Below are positions 37,002 to 45,312 of a stretch of DNA of 64,000 nt, piece by piece (position 1 is the stretch's first letter; every line of letters starts with the position of its first letter). This DNA is from an uncultured Clostridia bacterium. Its GTDB lineage: Bacteria > Bacillota > Clostridia > Oscillospirales > Ruminococcaceae. The notes beneath the pieces are model-generated. The model saw only the letters and a list, made by a program, of their open reading frames with translations. It was not told where the DNA came from and did not search any database. The DNA lies in contig CAMMMX010000010.1 of the NCBI GenBank assembly GCA_946498095.1, positions 1-64,000 of the forward strand, in the 5' to 3' direction. The translations under genes were made by a program, and so were the position numbers.

Positions 37002-37406
37002 TTAGTGGCACCCGGCACAGCTGTCGCAGCTTCCGCTGCAGGAAGGGGATGCTTCGCAGGTCGCCGGATCTTCCCCGTTGGCGGACAACGTCAGGATCAT
37101 CTTGATCTGGTTCATCAGCGCGTCAAATTCCTGCTTTGCCTCGTTGTAGTGCTGCATATTCTCGTTTTCCATAATGCGGGTATATACTGCGCGCATCTCG
37201 CCGTCCAGCCGCTTTATTTTTTCCTCGTCCTTGTCGGGCTTGGAAACTTCCTGGTTGATAGCGACGCGTTTAAGGTTAAATTCGCCGATCATATCCTGCA
37301 GCGCTTCGTCTTCGTCATTGCGAATGCGGGCAGCATGGTAATTCTTGTAGGCCTCCTCCTGCTGTAGCAGTTTCCCTAGTTCCCTGGTCATTTCAATCGT
37401 GTTCAT
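37002..37406 (-). CDS. YlbF/YmcA-family protein with a cysteine-rich tail
   Basis: 134 residues. The helical body (MNTIEMTRELGKLLQQEEAYKNYHAARIRNDEDEALQDMIGEFNLKRVAINQ and MENENMQHYNEAKQEFDALMNQI) matches the Com_YlbF family, whose Bacillus members form an iron-sulfur-bearing complex that helps RNase Y process mRNA. The final 20 residues hold six cysteines in CEASPSCSGSCDSCAGCH, a plausible metal or Fe-S site. It lies between miaB and mutS. Family call is firm at superfamily level; whether it equals YlbF or YmcA is open. Confidence 0.82.
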   Translation of the reverse strand: MNTIEMTRELGKLLQQEEAYKNYHAARIRNDEDEALQDMIGEFNLKRVAINQEVSKPDKDEEKIKRLDGEMRAVYTRIMENENMQHYNEAKQEFDALMNQIKMILTLSANGEDPATCEASPSCSGSCDSCAGCH

Positions 37407-37463
37407 GATATTTTGCCTTCCTTTCTTTGCTTTTCTTCGACTGCCCTGTCATGCCGTATCTGC

Positions 37464-38918
37464 TCACACAGAGCTTCCTGACTGCTGGGGCGCGATTTCT
37501 CCGACGAGTGCACCCCGCCGCACACCGCGTGCCCTTACCTGGACGAACTGCCCGATAAGGGAAGCGTCACCCGGGAAGCAGACGACAGCGTTTTCCTCGC
37601 TGCGTCCGGTCAAAAGTCCCTCCCCGGTTTTTTCGTACCCTTCTACCAGAACCCGCAGCGTCCGTCCTACATAGCTTGCCAGACGCTGTGCGCCGATTTC
37701 CTCCTGCACCCCAAGCAGCTCGCGGAACCAGATTCCCTTCTCCTCTCGAGAAATGGGATCCTCCATCTGTGCAGCCTTGGTTCCCCGGCGTGGCGAATAA
37801 ATAAAGGTGTACAGGCTGTCATAGCGAACCTGCCGGATCAGCGCGAGGGTGGCGGAAAAGTCCTCGTAGGTTTCACCGGGAAAGCCGACGATAATGTCGG
37901 AGGAAAAGGAAATCCCCGGCATGGCGCTTCTGGCGTCGTCGATCAGACGCAGGTATTCTTCCACGCTGTAACGGCGGTTCATCCGTTCGAGGATGCGGTT
38001 GCTGCCGCACTGGACGGGAAGGTGCAGATGCTTGCAGACCTTCTCACAGCGCGCCATCGTCTCGAACAGGCGCTTGGACGCGTCCTTGGGGTGGGACGTC
38101 ATAAAACGGATACGGAAGTCGCCCTCAATCCCGTTTACTTTTTCCAATAGCCCCGAAAAGTCGATCTCCTCTGCCAGACCTTTGCCATAGGAATTGACGT
38201 TCTGTCCCAGCAGCATGACTTCCTTGTATCCCTGTGCAACGAGCTCTCGCACCTCCTGGACAACCTGCGCGCTTTCCCGGCTGCGTTCCCGTCCGCGTAC
38301 ATAGGGGACGACACAGTAGGTGCAGAAATTATCACAGCCGTACATGACCGGGACCCACGCCTTGGCCCCCTCGCCGCGTACGACCGGAAGTCCTTCTACG
38401 ATGCCGTTTTCGCTGTCGGTGATATCCACCACCATATGTCCCGACGTCGCCGCCTCCCATAAAAGGCGCGGCAGGGTATGCATGACATGGGTTCCGAAAA
38501 CCAGATCGACATGTCGGTAGCTGCGCCGGATCCGGTCCGCGACATGTTCCTGCTGCACCATACAGCCGCACAGGCCGATGATCATCGACGGCTTCTTTTC
38601 CTTATTGTGTTTGAGCTGCCCCAAAAGGCCGTAAACGCGGTCCTCCGCGTTCTCCCGCACCGCACAGGTGTTGTACAGCACAACGTCTGCCTCGTCCAGC
38701 TCGTCCGTGGGCTGATACCCCATCTGCACGAGCATCCCTTTGAGCTTCTCCCCATCGCTGACATTTTGCTGGCATCCGAAGCTGTGCACCAGCGCTTTGG
38801 GATGCACGCCGGTACGGGTGTACGCCTCCTCATTCAGCCGTATGACCCGGCTGACGTATTCCTCCTGATCCGCCCAAGCTCCCGCTAGGACGTCTCTGTT
38901 TTCCTGCGCTTTCTGCAT
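37464..38918 (-). CDS. miaB: tRNA-2-methylthio-N6-dimethylallyladenosine synthase
   Basis: Radical SAM methylthiotransferase acting on the MiaA product, 484 residues. UPF0004 domain: SFGCQQNVSDGEKLKGML and NTCAVRENAEDRVYG with LCGCMVQQEH give the three auxiliary-cluster cysteines. The radical SAM CDNFCTYCVVP (CxxxCxxC) and a C-terminal TRAM domain follow. ATG 38918 has AAGGAG at 9 bases; ATG 38924 is also in frame but only 3 bases from it. Long upstream frame to 39077 is not credible. Confidence 0.95.
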   Translation of the reverse strand: MQKAQENRDVLAGAWADQEEYVSRVIRLNEEAYTRTGVHPKALVHSFGCQQNVSDGEKLKGMLVQMGYQPTDELDEADVVLYNTCAVRENAEDRVYGLLGQLKHNKEKKPSMIIGLCGCMVQQEHVADRIRRSYRHVDLVFGTHVMHTLPRLLWEAATSGHMVVDITDSENGIVEGLPVVRGEGAKAWVPVMYGCDNFCTYCVVPYVRGRERSRESAQVVQEVRELVAQGYKEVMLLGQNVNSYGKGLAEEIDFSGLLEKVNGIEGDFRIRFMTSHPKDASKRLFETMARCEKVCKHLHLPVQCGSNRILERMNRRYSVEEYLRLIDDARSAMPGISFSSDIIVGFPGETYEDFSATLALIRQVRYDSLYTFIYSPRRGTKAAQMEDPISREEKGIWFRELLGVQEEIGAQRLASYVGRTLRVLVEGYEKTGEGLLTGRSEENAVVCFPGDASLIGQFVQVRARGVRRGALVGEIAPQQSGSSV

Positions 38919-39172
38919 CGACATAAACTCCTTACTTTCTACCCAATTATTATATCGAAAAAAAAAGTCTTTTACAAGTACCCGTTTCTTTTCGCGGCGG
39001 CAGAGACGAAAAATACCGACGCACTCGACATCATGAGGATCCGTAACGGAGACGATAAATGCGGGTACAGCCGTCAAAAAAGCTGCACCCGCTTTTACTG
39101 TCCGAAAGTGTCCAAACTGCTATGACGCTTTCGAACGATGTCCGAAAAGCTCTCCTGTAGGTAGAGTTGCGC

Positions 39173-39604
39173 TCATCTTGTTCGCATAATAAAGGCATTT
39201 GATTGAATAAGCACATCCTTCTGTTTTTGATTCGTTAATGCCGACAAGGCTTCTTCAAATGGTAACAATTTTACATCCAGCAGCTCGCTATCATTCAAAA
39301 TAATCTCTTGACGGTCATATGTCGCACAGTAATAGGTGGTTTGTTTCATATTGCCGTTTCCCATCTCGTATGCGATTTGCATGGTAAAACCATCTAAAAT
39401 AACAGCGGAAATACCTGTTTCTTCTTTTATTTCTCGCAGTGCTGTTTCTTTCTCAGTTTCACCCTTTTCGATATGCCCTTTTGGGAGCCCACAGTGTCCG
39501 TCCAGTTCCATAACGATAACATATAGAATCATACCGTTCCTTACCGTATATAAAACAGCACCGCTACAGTATTCATATTGCACGATGATACGCCGCCTGA
39601 TCAT
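39173..39604 (-). CDS. NUDIX hydrolase (Ap4A-hydrolase-like), AT-rich
   Basis: 143 residues with NUDIX box GHIEKGETEKETALREIKEETGI (about 42-64). The phrase VMELDGHCGLPKGHIEKGE resembles diadenosine tetraphosphatases. ATG 39604 lacks a ribosome site, so a GTG at 39583 after AGGCGG may be the true start. Base composition is clearly AT-richer than the flanking miaB and AEC genes, suggesting separate acquisition. It sits between the arg operon end and miaB. Confidence 0.8.
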   Translation of the reverse strand: MIRRRIIVQYEYCSGAVLYTVRNGMILYVIVMELDGHCGLPKGHIEKGETEKETALREIKEETGISAVILDGFTMQIAYEMGNGNMKQTTYYCATYDRQEIILNDSELLDVKLLPFEEALSALTNQKQKDVLIQSNAFIMRTR

Positions 39605-39718
39605 TTATTTTAGACATAACTATAACAATATACGCGGCCAGAACACAACGCTCTAACCGCGTAATCAACACTTTAATCCTTTACCTCGGATAGCCGCACT
39701 GTACGAAGATTTTCTCAG

Positions 39719-40669
39719 TTATATGAGGGCCAGGGCCTTGAGTAAGTAGATGATGACGAACATGGTCAGCACCGAAAACAGCGTGGTGGAAACAACAATC
39801 TGTCCGGCCAGTTCGCCGTCGCTTCCCATATTCTCGGCCATGATGTAACTGGAAACCGCGGTAGGCGACGCAAATATCACCAAAAGCGCGCCCAGCTCGG
39901 GGCCGCGGTACCCCAGCAGCGCGGCTGCGGCCAATATGACACCGGGGACGACTAGGAGGCGGCATGCCGTCACGGCAGATAAGGCTTTTGCGTTGGAGCG
40001 CAGGCTTTTCAGTTCAAACTGTCCGCCCAGCACGATGAGTGCCAGAGGCGTCGCAATAGCGGCAACGTCTTCGACGGCGCTGTTGAGGAACTGGGGCAAG
40101 GGTATACGCAGCCCGGAGAACAAAAGCCCTGCCGCCACACCGATAATCAAGGGGTTGGTGATGATTCCCTTCAGAATCGGGAGCAGCCGTATTTGCTTCT
40201 TGTCACCTTGCGGTGCAAACACGGTCAGCAGGATTACCGCCAGCACGTTGAAAAGCGGTATGACGACCGCCACCAGCATCGACGTTACGCCCAGGGCGCT
40301 TTCCCCGAACATATTCAGGGCAAGCGGCACGCCGAAAAGGACAAAATTGGAACGGAAAATCCCTTGAACGACTGCGCCGCGCCGACGGTTGTCCTTCACA
40401 ACAAGCATCGTTCCGGCGCATGCCGCCACGGCCGTCAGCAGGATGGCGATAACGGTAAAGGCGATAAGTCCGCCATTGAAAACGTCCCCCATCTGCGAGG
40501 TGCGGATGTTTTGGAACAACAGCACCGGCAGGGTCACCTTGAAGCCGAACTTATTTCCCACCTGGAGAAATCCATCACTGAAAAAACCGACCCGCCTCAG
40601 AACAAACCCCAGCACCATCAGGACAAACAAAGGCAGGACGACGTTGAGCGAAAAGCTGAGATTCTCCAT
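39719..40669 (-). CDS. AEC-family (auxin efflux carrier-like) permease
   Basis: 316 residues with about ten membrane helices in two inverted halves: NVVLPLFVLMVLGFVLRRVG...VTLPVLLFQNI and ITNPLIIGVAAGLLFSG...VLGGQFELKSL. These match bacterial AEC transporters of organic acids or amino acids. The start codon overlaps the argF stop (TAATG), so it is translationally tied to the arginine operon. Transport of arginine, ornithine or a related compound is an inference from that. Confidence 0.85.
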   Translation of the reverse strand: MENLSFSLNVVLPLFVLMVLGFVLRRVGFFSDGFLQVGNKFGFKVTLPVLLFQNIRTSQMGDVFNGGLIAFTVIAILLTAVAACAGTMLVVKDNRRRGAVVQGIFRSNFVLFGVPLALNMFGESALGVTSMLVAVVIPLFNVLAVILLTVFAPQGDKKQIRLLPILKGIITNPLIIGVAAGLLFSGLRIPLPQFLNSAVEDVAAIATPLALIVLGGQFELKSLRSNAKALSAVTACRLLVVPGVILAAAALLGYRGPELGALLVIFASPTAVSSYIMAENMGSDGELAGQIVVSTTLFSVLTMFVIIYLLKALALI

Positions 40670-41574
40670 TATGCCCCCAGCAGCTTAACCAGGACTGCTT
40701 TCTGTGCATGCAGACGGTTTTCCGCCTCATCAAAGATTTCCTTCGCGTGCGCTTCAAACACCTCGGTGCTGATTTCTTCCTCACGATGTGCGGGCAAGCA
40801 GTGCAGTACCATCGCACCGGGATTGGCCTGTTTTAGCAGCTCGCTGTTGATCTGGTATCCATGGAATGCCTTACGGCGGATTTGTGCTTCCCCTTCCTGC
40901 CCCATCGATGCCCAAACATCGGTGACAAGGATGTCGGCGCCTTGCGCGGCTTGCGCCGGAGATGTGACAAGTTCAAATCCTTTACAGGTGTTTGCGTAAT
41001 CCAAGACATCTTTTGCAGGGGCGTAATCCGCTGGGCAGGCCGCTGAAACCGCCATCCCCACTTTGAGCCCCCCGACGATAAGGGAATTCGCCATGTTGTT
41101 GCCGTCGCCGACATAGCACATCTTCAGCCCTTCCAGACGGCCCTTATATTCACGGATCGTCATCAAATCGGCAAGTACCTGACAGGGGTGGCAATAGTCG
41201 GTTAGGCCGTTGATCACCGGGATAGAACCGTACTGCGCCAGCGTCTCGACCTCTTTCTGCTCAAAGGTACGGATCATGATACCGTCGAGGTAACGGGACA
41301 GCACGCGGGCGGTATCCTCGATGGGTTCCCCACGCCCGATCTGCAGCTCATGCGACGACAGGAAGAGTGCCTGTCCGCCCAGCTGGTACATCCCTGCTTC
41401 GAAAGAAACGCGTGTACGGGTGGAAGCTTTTTGGAAAATCATGCCCAGCGTCTTTCCCTCAAGATGCTTGTGCGAAATCCCATGCTTCTTTTCATATTTC
41501 AGCTGGTCCGCCAGATTCAGAATATCGATGATTTCGTCCTTGCTCAAATCCGCAAGCTTCAGCAAATGCTTCAT
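40669..41574 (-). CDS. argF: Ornithine carbamoyltransferase
   Basis: Converts ornithine and carbamoyl phosphate to citrulline, 301 residues. KASTRTRVSFEAGMYQLGG is the carbamoyl phosphate loop, NGLTDYCHPCQVLADLMTI and YVGDGNNMANSLI the middle segments, and MVLHCLPAHREEEIS the ornithine site. It lies 39 bases after the two tiny membrane protein genes. The anabolic role is supported by the seven arg genes on the same strand. Confidence 0.95.
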   Translation of the reverse strand: MKHLLKLADLSKDEIIDILNLADQLKYEKKHGISHKHLEGKTLGMIFQKASTRTRVSFEAGMYQLGGQALFLSSHELQIGRGEPIEDTARVLSRYLDGIMIRTFEQKEVETLAQYGSIPVINGLTDYCHPCQVLADLMTIREYKGRLEGLKMCYVGDGNNMANSLIVGGLKVGMAVSAACPADYAPAKDVLDYANTCKGFELVTSPAQAAQGADILVTDVWASMGQEGEAQIRRKAFHGYQINSELLKQANPGAMVLHCLPAHREEEISTEVFEAHAKEIFDEAENRLHAQKAVLVKLLGA

Positions 41575-41613
41575 GGCCAGTTCTCCTTTTCAAGCCGCTA
41601 CAACGGCGTATTT

Positions 41614-41751
41614 TTATCTCGTATAAGTGTTCCCGCAGTCGTTTCCGCTGTGATTGCCGATTCCATATTTGAGGGGGAAAAGAAGGAATCCACCGACGAT
41701 CCCAATCAAAAAGAGCAATACCGACCAAAGAAAAACCGTTCCTGGTTTCAT
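41614..41751 (-). CDS. Tiny membrane protein B with GIGNHSGN motif
   Basis: A 45-residue open frame with a strong site (AAGGAGGGG, 5 bases before ATG). It has one predicted membrane helix (about residues 6-26, WSVLLFLIGIVGGFLLFPL), then LKYGIGNHSGNDCGNTYTR. The last 18 residues match those of the upstream neighbour at 41748, so the two are tandem paralogues. Its ATG overlaps the neighbour's stop (ATGA). I do not recognise a family. Topology with the motif outside the membrane is likely from the short N-terminus but not certain. Confidence 0.75.
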   Translation of the reverse strand: MKPGTVFLWSVLLFLIGIVGGFLLFPLKYGIGNHSGNDCGNTYTR

Positions 41752-41918
41752 TCCTTCCCCTCCTTGCTACTGGGCGCATCCTCTTTGCGGATGGTGTTTC
41801 CGCAATTGTTCCCGCTGTGATTGCCAATGCCATCCCTGACCGGGGACACCAGAAATCCGATGCTCATCCCGAGAAAGAAAGATATGGCGGGAATCAGAAC
41901 ACCCGTTCTCATTTTCAT
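41748..41918 (-). CDS. Tiny membrane protein A with GIGNHSGN motif
   Basis: A 56-residue open frame starting 23 bases after argD, preceded by AAAGGGCGG. One membrane helix (about 6-24, GVLIPAISFFLGMSIGFLV) is followed by SPVRDGIGNHSGNNCGNT and a charged tail IRKEDAPSSKEGKE absent from its paralogue. The shared GIGNHSGN(N/D)CGNT signature and identical placement suggest duplication. No function can be assigned. Being inside the arginine operon, it should be transcribed with argD and argF. Confidence 0.75.
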   Translation of the reverse strand: MKMRTGVLIPAISFFLGMSIGFLVSPVRDGIGNHSGNNCGNTIRKEDAPSSKEGKE

Positions 41919-41941
41919 TCGATCCGCCCTTTTACTAACAG

Positions 41942-43114
41942 TTATCCCAGCACCTCTTCCAGGATGGCTAAGCCCTGGTCAAGCTCTTCATAGGTGATCG
42001 TCAGCGGTGGTAAAAGGCGCAGCTTTTCTTTCGCTGTGAGGATGAGAAGCCCCTTCGACACGCATTCCTGCGCCGCCTCCAGCGACGTTTTCTCTCGTAA
42101 TGCGACACCGAGCATCATCCCCTTGCCTGTCACAGCGGCGACGCCCTCCATCTGGGACAGGCGCTGCGAAAGATACACGCCTTTTTCTGCCACCGACGCC
42201 AGCAGCGCGTCGTCGATCTGGTCCAGCACTGCGTTTGCGCCGGCACAGACGACGGGATTACCGCCGAATGTCGTGCCATGATGGGACTTGCCTAGCACCC
42301 CGCTGCAGCTTGGATCCGCCAAAACAGCTCCGATTGGCAGCCCGCCGCCCAGCCCCTTGGCCATCGTCGTGACATCCGGGCGGATGCCATAATGCTCGCT
42401 GGCTAGGAATTTCCCGGTTCTCCCCGCGCCGGTCTGTACCTCGTCAGCAATCAGGGTCAGATCATGCTCCTGACAAAGCTGTGCAACCTGGTGGACAAAA
42501 TCGGCTTCCAGCTCGATCACGCCGCCTTCCCCTTGGATAAACTCCAGCATGACGGCGCAGACCGTACCGTCCACCAGTGAGGCGACGCTATCCAAGTCAT
42601 TGGCGTTCGCGTAGAGGAACCCGTCCGTAAAAGGGAAGAAGAAGTCGTGGAAGACGTCCTGACCTGTCGCGGCCAGCGTTGTCACCGTACGCCCGTGAAA
42701 GGAATTTTTCAGCGTAATAATGCTGGTGCGCTTTTTGTCGCCATACTTGTCGTAGCTTTTCTTCCGGGCAATTTTGATGGCACATTCGTTGGCTTCGGCG
42801 CCCGAATTGCACAGGAACACCTTGTCGTAGCCGGTTCGTTCTACAAGGCGCTGTCCCAGCTCAGCGCCGGGGGCGGTATAGTACAGGTTGGAGATATGCT
42901 GTAACGTCCCCGCCTGTCTCGTTACGGCGCTTACCCAGGCGTCGTTACAGAAGCCCAGGCTGTTGACGCCAATACCGCTGGTAAAGTCCACGTAGGTACG
43001 CCCGTCGGCGTCCGTCAGCGTCGCGCCTTTTCCCTGCTGTGCGCAGACGTCGAAACGGCCGTAGGTATGCATCAGGTATTTCTGATCCTTTTGCTTGATA
43101 TCCGAAAAATCCAA
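41942..43114 (-). CDS. argD: Acetylornithine aminotransferase
   Basis: PLP enzyme, 390 residues, making N-acetylornithine from the semialdehyde. Seen: DFTSGIGVNSLGF, FLCNSGAEANECAIKIAR, SFHGRTVTTLAATGQ, LIADEVQTGAGRTGKF and the Schiff-base Lys in TTMAKGLGGGLPIGAV. Length and motifs are standard. Follows argB by 21 bases. Confidence 0.95.
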   Translation of the reverse strand: MDFSDIKQKDQKYLMHTYGRFDVCAQQGKGATLTDADGRTYVDFTSGIGVNSLGFCNDAWVSAVTRQAGTLQHISNLYYTAPGAELGQRLVERTGYDKVFLCNSGAEANECAIKIARKKSYDKYGDKKRTSIITLKNSFHGRTVTTLAATGQDVFHDFFFPFTDGFLYANANDLDSVASLVDGTVCAVMLEFIQGEGGVIELEADFVHQVAQLCQEHDLTLIADEVQTGAGRTGKFLASEHYGIRPDVTTMAKGLGGGLPIGAVLADPSCSGVLGKSHHGTTFGGNPVVCAGANAVLDQIDDALLASVAEKGVYLSQRLSQMEGVAAVTGKGMMLGVALREKTSLEAAQECVSKGLLILTAKEKLRLLPPLTITYEELDQGLAILEEVLG

Positions 43115-43135
43115 AATTCGTCCCTCCTTTTCCCT

Positions 43136-43993
43136 TCAATGCAGCAACGTACCGATGCCTTCATTGGAGAACAGTTCGATTAAAAGAGAATGGGGGATCC
43201 TGCCGTCGATAATCGAGGTAACATGGACGCCCCGGCGCACAGCTTCGACACAGCAGTCGATTTTCGGGATCATCCCGCCGGAAATAATCCCCTGCGATTT
43301 CAGGTATGGCACGTCGCTGACGTTGACGTCAGGGATGAGGGAATCCTCATCATCCTTGTCGCGTAGCAGCCCGCGGATATCGGTCATCAGCAGAAGGTTC
43401 TCGGCCTTCAGCGCCGCTGCAATCTGCGCCGCCGCCGTATCGGCGTTGATGTTGTACACCTGCCCGTCCTTCGACGACGCTACTGTGGCGATGACCGGTA
43501 TATACCCGTCCTTGAGTGCGTCCAGCACCGGATCGACATTGACGCTGGTCACCTCGCCCACATACCCGAGATCCACATCTCCCTGCTTCTTCTCCGCTAG
43601 GAGGAGCTGCCCGTCCAGACCGCACAATCCAAGCGCTTTGCCGCCGTGGCTGTGCAGCAGCGACACCAGATCCTTATTCACCTTTCCTGCCAGCACCATC
43701 TGGACGATTTCCACCGTCTCCTTATCGGTGTAACGTAAACCGCCGACAAAACGGCTTTCGATCCCGACACGCCCTAGCATATCGTTGATTTCCGGCCCCC
43801 CGCCGTGGACCAGCACCACTTTGATGCCGACCAGCGACAGCAGGACGATGTCGCTCATGACCGCCTGTTTTAACTCGTCATTGGTCATCGCGTTCCCGCC
43901 ATATTTGATAACGATGACTTTATCGGCGTATTTCTGGATATACGGAAGCGCGTCGATAAGGACCTGCGCTTTTGTCTTGTTTTCGATATTCAA
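43136..43993 (-). CDS. argB: Acetylglutamate kinase
   Basis: Amino-acid-kinase fold, 285 residues, phosphorylating N-acetylglutamate. VIKYGGNAM and VLVHGGGPEINDML are the ATP and substrate loops; RFVGGLRYTD and NINADTAAAQIAAAL follow, and the final ISGGMIPKIDCCVEAVRRGV is typical. Its N-terminus, MNIENKTKAQVLIDALPYI, is of the kind seen in arginine-sensitive enzymes, so feedback by arginine is plausible. Confidence 0.96.
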   Translation of the reverse strand: MNIENKTKAQVLIDALPYIQKYADKVIVIKYGGNAMTNDELKQAVMSDIVLLSLVGIKVVLVHGGGPEINDMLGRVGIESRFVGGLRYTDKETVEIVQMVLAGKVNKDLVSLLHSHGGKALGLCGLDGQLLLAEKKQGDVDLGYVGEVTSVNVDPVLDALKDGYIPVIATVASSKDGQVYNINADTAAAQIAAALKAENLLLMTDIRGLLRDKDDEDSLIPDVNVSDVPYLKSQGIISGGMIPKIDCCVEAVRRGVHVTSIIDGRIPHSLLIELFSNEGIGTLLH

Positions 43994-44032
43994 CCCTGTT
44001 CAGCTCCCCTATTGTCTCGATGGACTCGCCCA

Positions 44033-45274
44033 TCAGGTGCGGTAGTCCGCGTTGATTTTGACGTAATCGTAGGTCAGATCGCAGCCCCAGGCAACGGCGC
44101 GCCCCTTTCCTTCGCCGACATTGACCAGGATACGGATTTCGTCTTCGTTCAAAATCGTCTTGGCCTGCTCCTCGGAAAACGCAACGCCGCTTCCGTTCTC
44201 GCAGACACGGATCGTCCCCTGAGAGGAAGCAAGATCAACGCTGACCCGGACAATGTCGAACGATGCGTCGGCATAGCCTATCGCACAGAGGATCCGTCCC
44301 CAGTTGGCATCGGCCGCAAACATGGCCGCTTTCAGCAGGTTGGAGGTGATGACCGCCTTTGCGATGGTTTCCGCTGTTTCCTCATCCTCCGCACCGGTAC
44401 AGACGCATTCCAGCAGCTTGGTCGCGCCCTCTCCGTCCCGGGCAATTTCCCGGGAAAGGTTCATCAGCAGGACATACAGCGCGTTGACAAAGATCTCATA
44501 ATCCTCGTTCTCATAGGTGATACAGGCGTTGCCCGCCAGCCCTGAAGCCAGGATACTCACCATATCGTTGGTGGAGGTATCTCCGTCTATGCTGACACGG
44601 TTAAAGGTAACCTTCGTGACGCGACTGAGCGCCTTTTGCAGGACATCTGCCTCGATGCAGACGTCGGTCGTCAAAAAGCACAGCATCGTCGCCATATTGG
44701 GATGGATCATCCCGCTCCCCTTGGCCATACCTGCCAGGCGGCATTCCTTGCCTCCCAAGCGGAAGGAGACGGCGATTTCCTTCTTGCGTGTATCGGTCGT
44801 CATGATGGCAAAAGCGGCGTCCTGCGCCTGCTGGGGAGTACGTCCCAGCGCGGCGACGAGGGCGTCCATGCCGCCTTCGATTGCCTCAATCGGAAGAGGC
44901 TGCCCAATTACGCCGGTTGAGGCGACGATGACATCCTTTGGATCGACGGGCAGTTTCTGCGAGACAAGCTCGCACATACGCTGCGCCTTCTCCTCCCCGT
45001 CGGCGTTGCAGGTATTGGCGTTGCCGCTGTTGCAGATCACCGCACGGGCCTTCCCGTCGCTTAAATTTTGGCGCGTCACCAAAATAGGAGCGCCTTTGAC
45101 CTTGTTTTGCGTATAACATGCAGCAGCGGTGCAATCCTTCTCACAGAAAATGAGCGCCAGATCCTTTTTCTCTTTGTTCTTCCGAATACCGCAGTGCACG
45201 CCAGAGGCCTGAAACCCCTTCGGAGCGCAAACGCCGCCGTCGATAAAGTCGAATCCCTCAAATTTTACTAACAC
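44033..45274 (-). CDS. argJ: Bifunctional ornithine acetyltransferase / N-acetylglutamate synthase
   Basis: Recycles the acetyl group from acetylornithine to glutamate. It is made as a precursor that self-cleaves before the Thr in MIHPNMATMLCFLTTD. GGVCAPKGFQASGVHCGIR is near the N-terminus, and ICNSGNANTCNADG, ASTGVIGQPLP and the C-terminal DLTYDYVKINADYRT are all conserved. The GTG at 45274 is taken as start (AAAGGA 9 bases upstream; 413 residues). In-frame ATGs at 45298 and 45313 lack sites. Presence of argJ explains the absence of argA and argE. Confidence 0.94.
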   Translation of the reverse strand: MLVKFEGFDFIDGGVCAPKGFQASGVHCGIRKNKEKKDLALIFCEKDCTAAACYTQNKVKGAPILVTRQNLSDGKARAVICNSGNANTCNADGEEKAQRMCELVSQKLPVDPKDVIVASTGVIGQPLPIEAIEGGMDALVAALGRTPQQAQDAAFAIMTTDTRKKEIAVSFRLGGKECRLAGMAKGSGMIHPNMATMLCFLTTDVCIEADVLQKALSRVTKVTFNRVSIDGDTSTNDMVSILASGLAGNACITYENEDYEIFVNALYVLLMNLSREIARDGEGATKLLECVCTGAEDEETAETIAKAVITSNLLKAAMFAADANWGRILCAIGYADASFDIVRVSVDLASSQGTIRVCENGSGVAFSEEQAKTILNEDEIRILVNVGEGKGRAVAWGCDLTYDYVKINADYRT

Positions 45275-45312
45275 GTTGTCCCGTCCTTTCTCTTCCATGG
45301 TCCCGGCAGGCA

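Noticed and set aside
34978-37005. A 675-codon open frame on the plus strand opposite mutS
   Set aside because: It mirrors the mutS coding strand in GC-rich codons, has no motif, membrane segment or ribosome site, and mutS is unambiguous. The same applies to long antisense frames opposite argG (47729-49027), argH (46559-47719), rhaB (59603-60520) and hisD (8623-9726).
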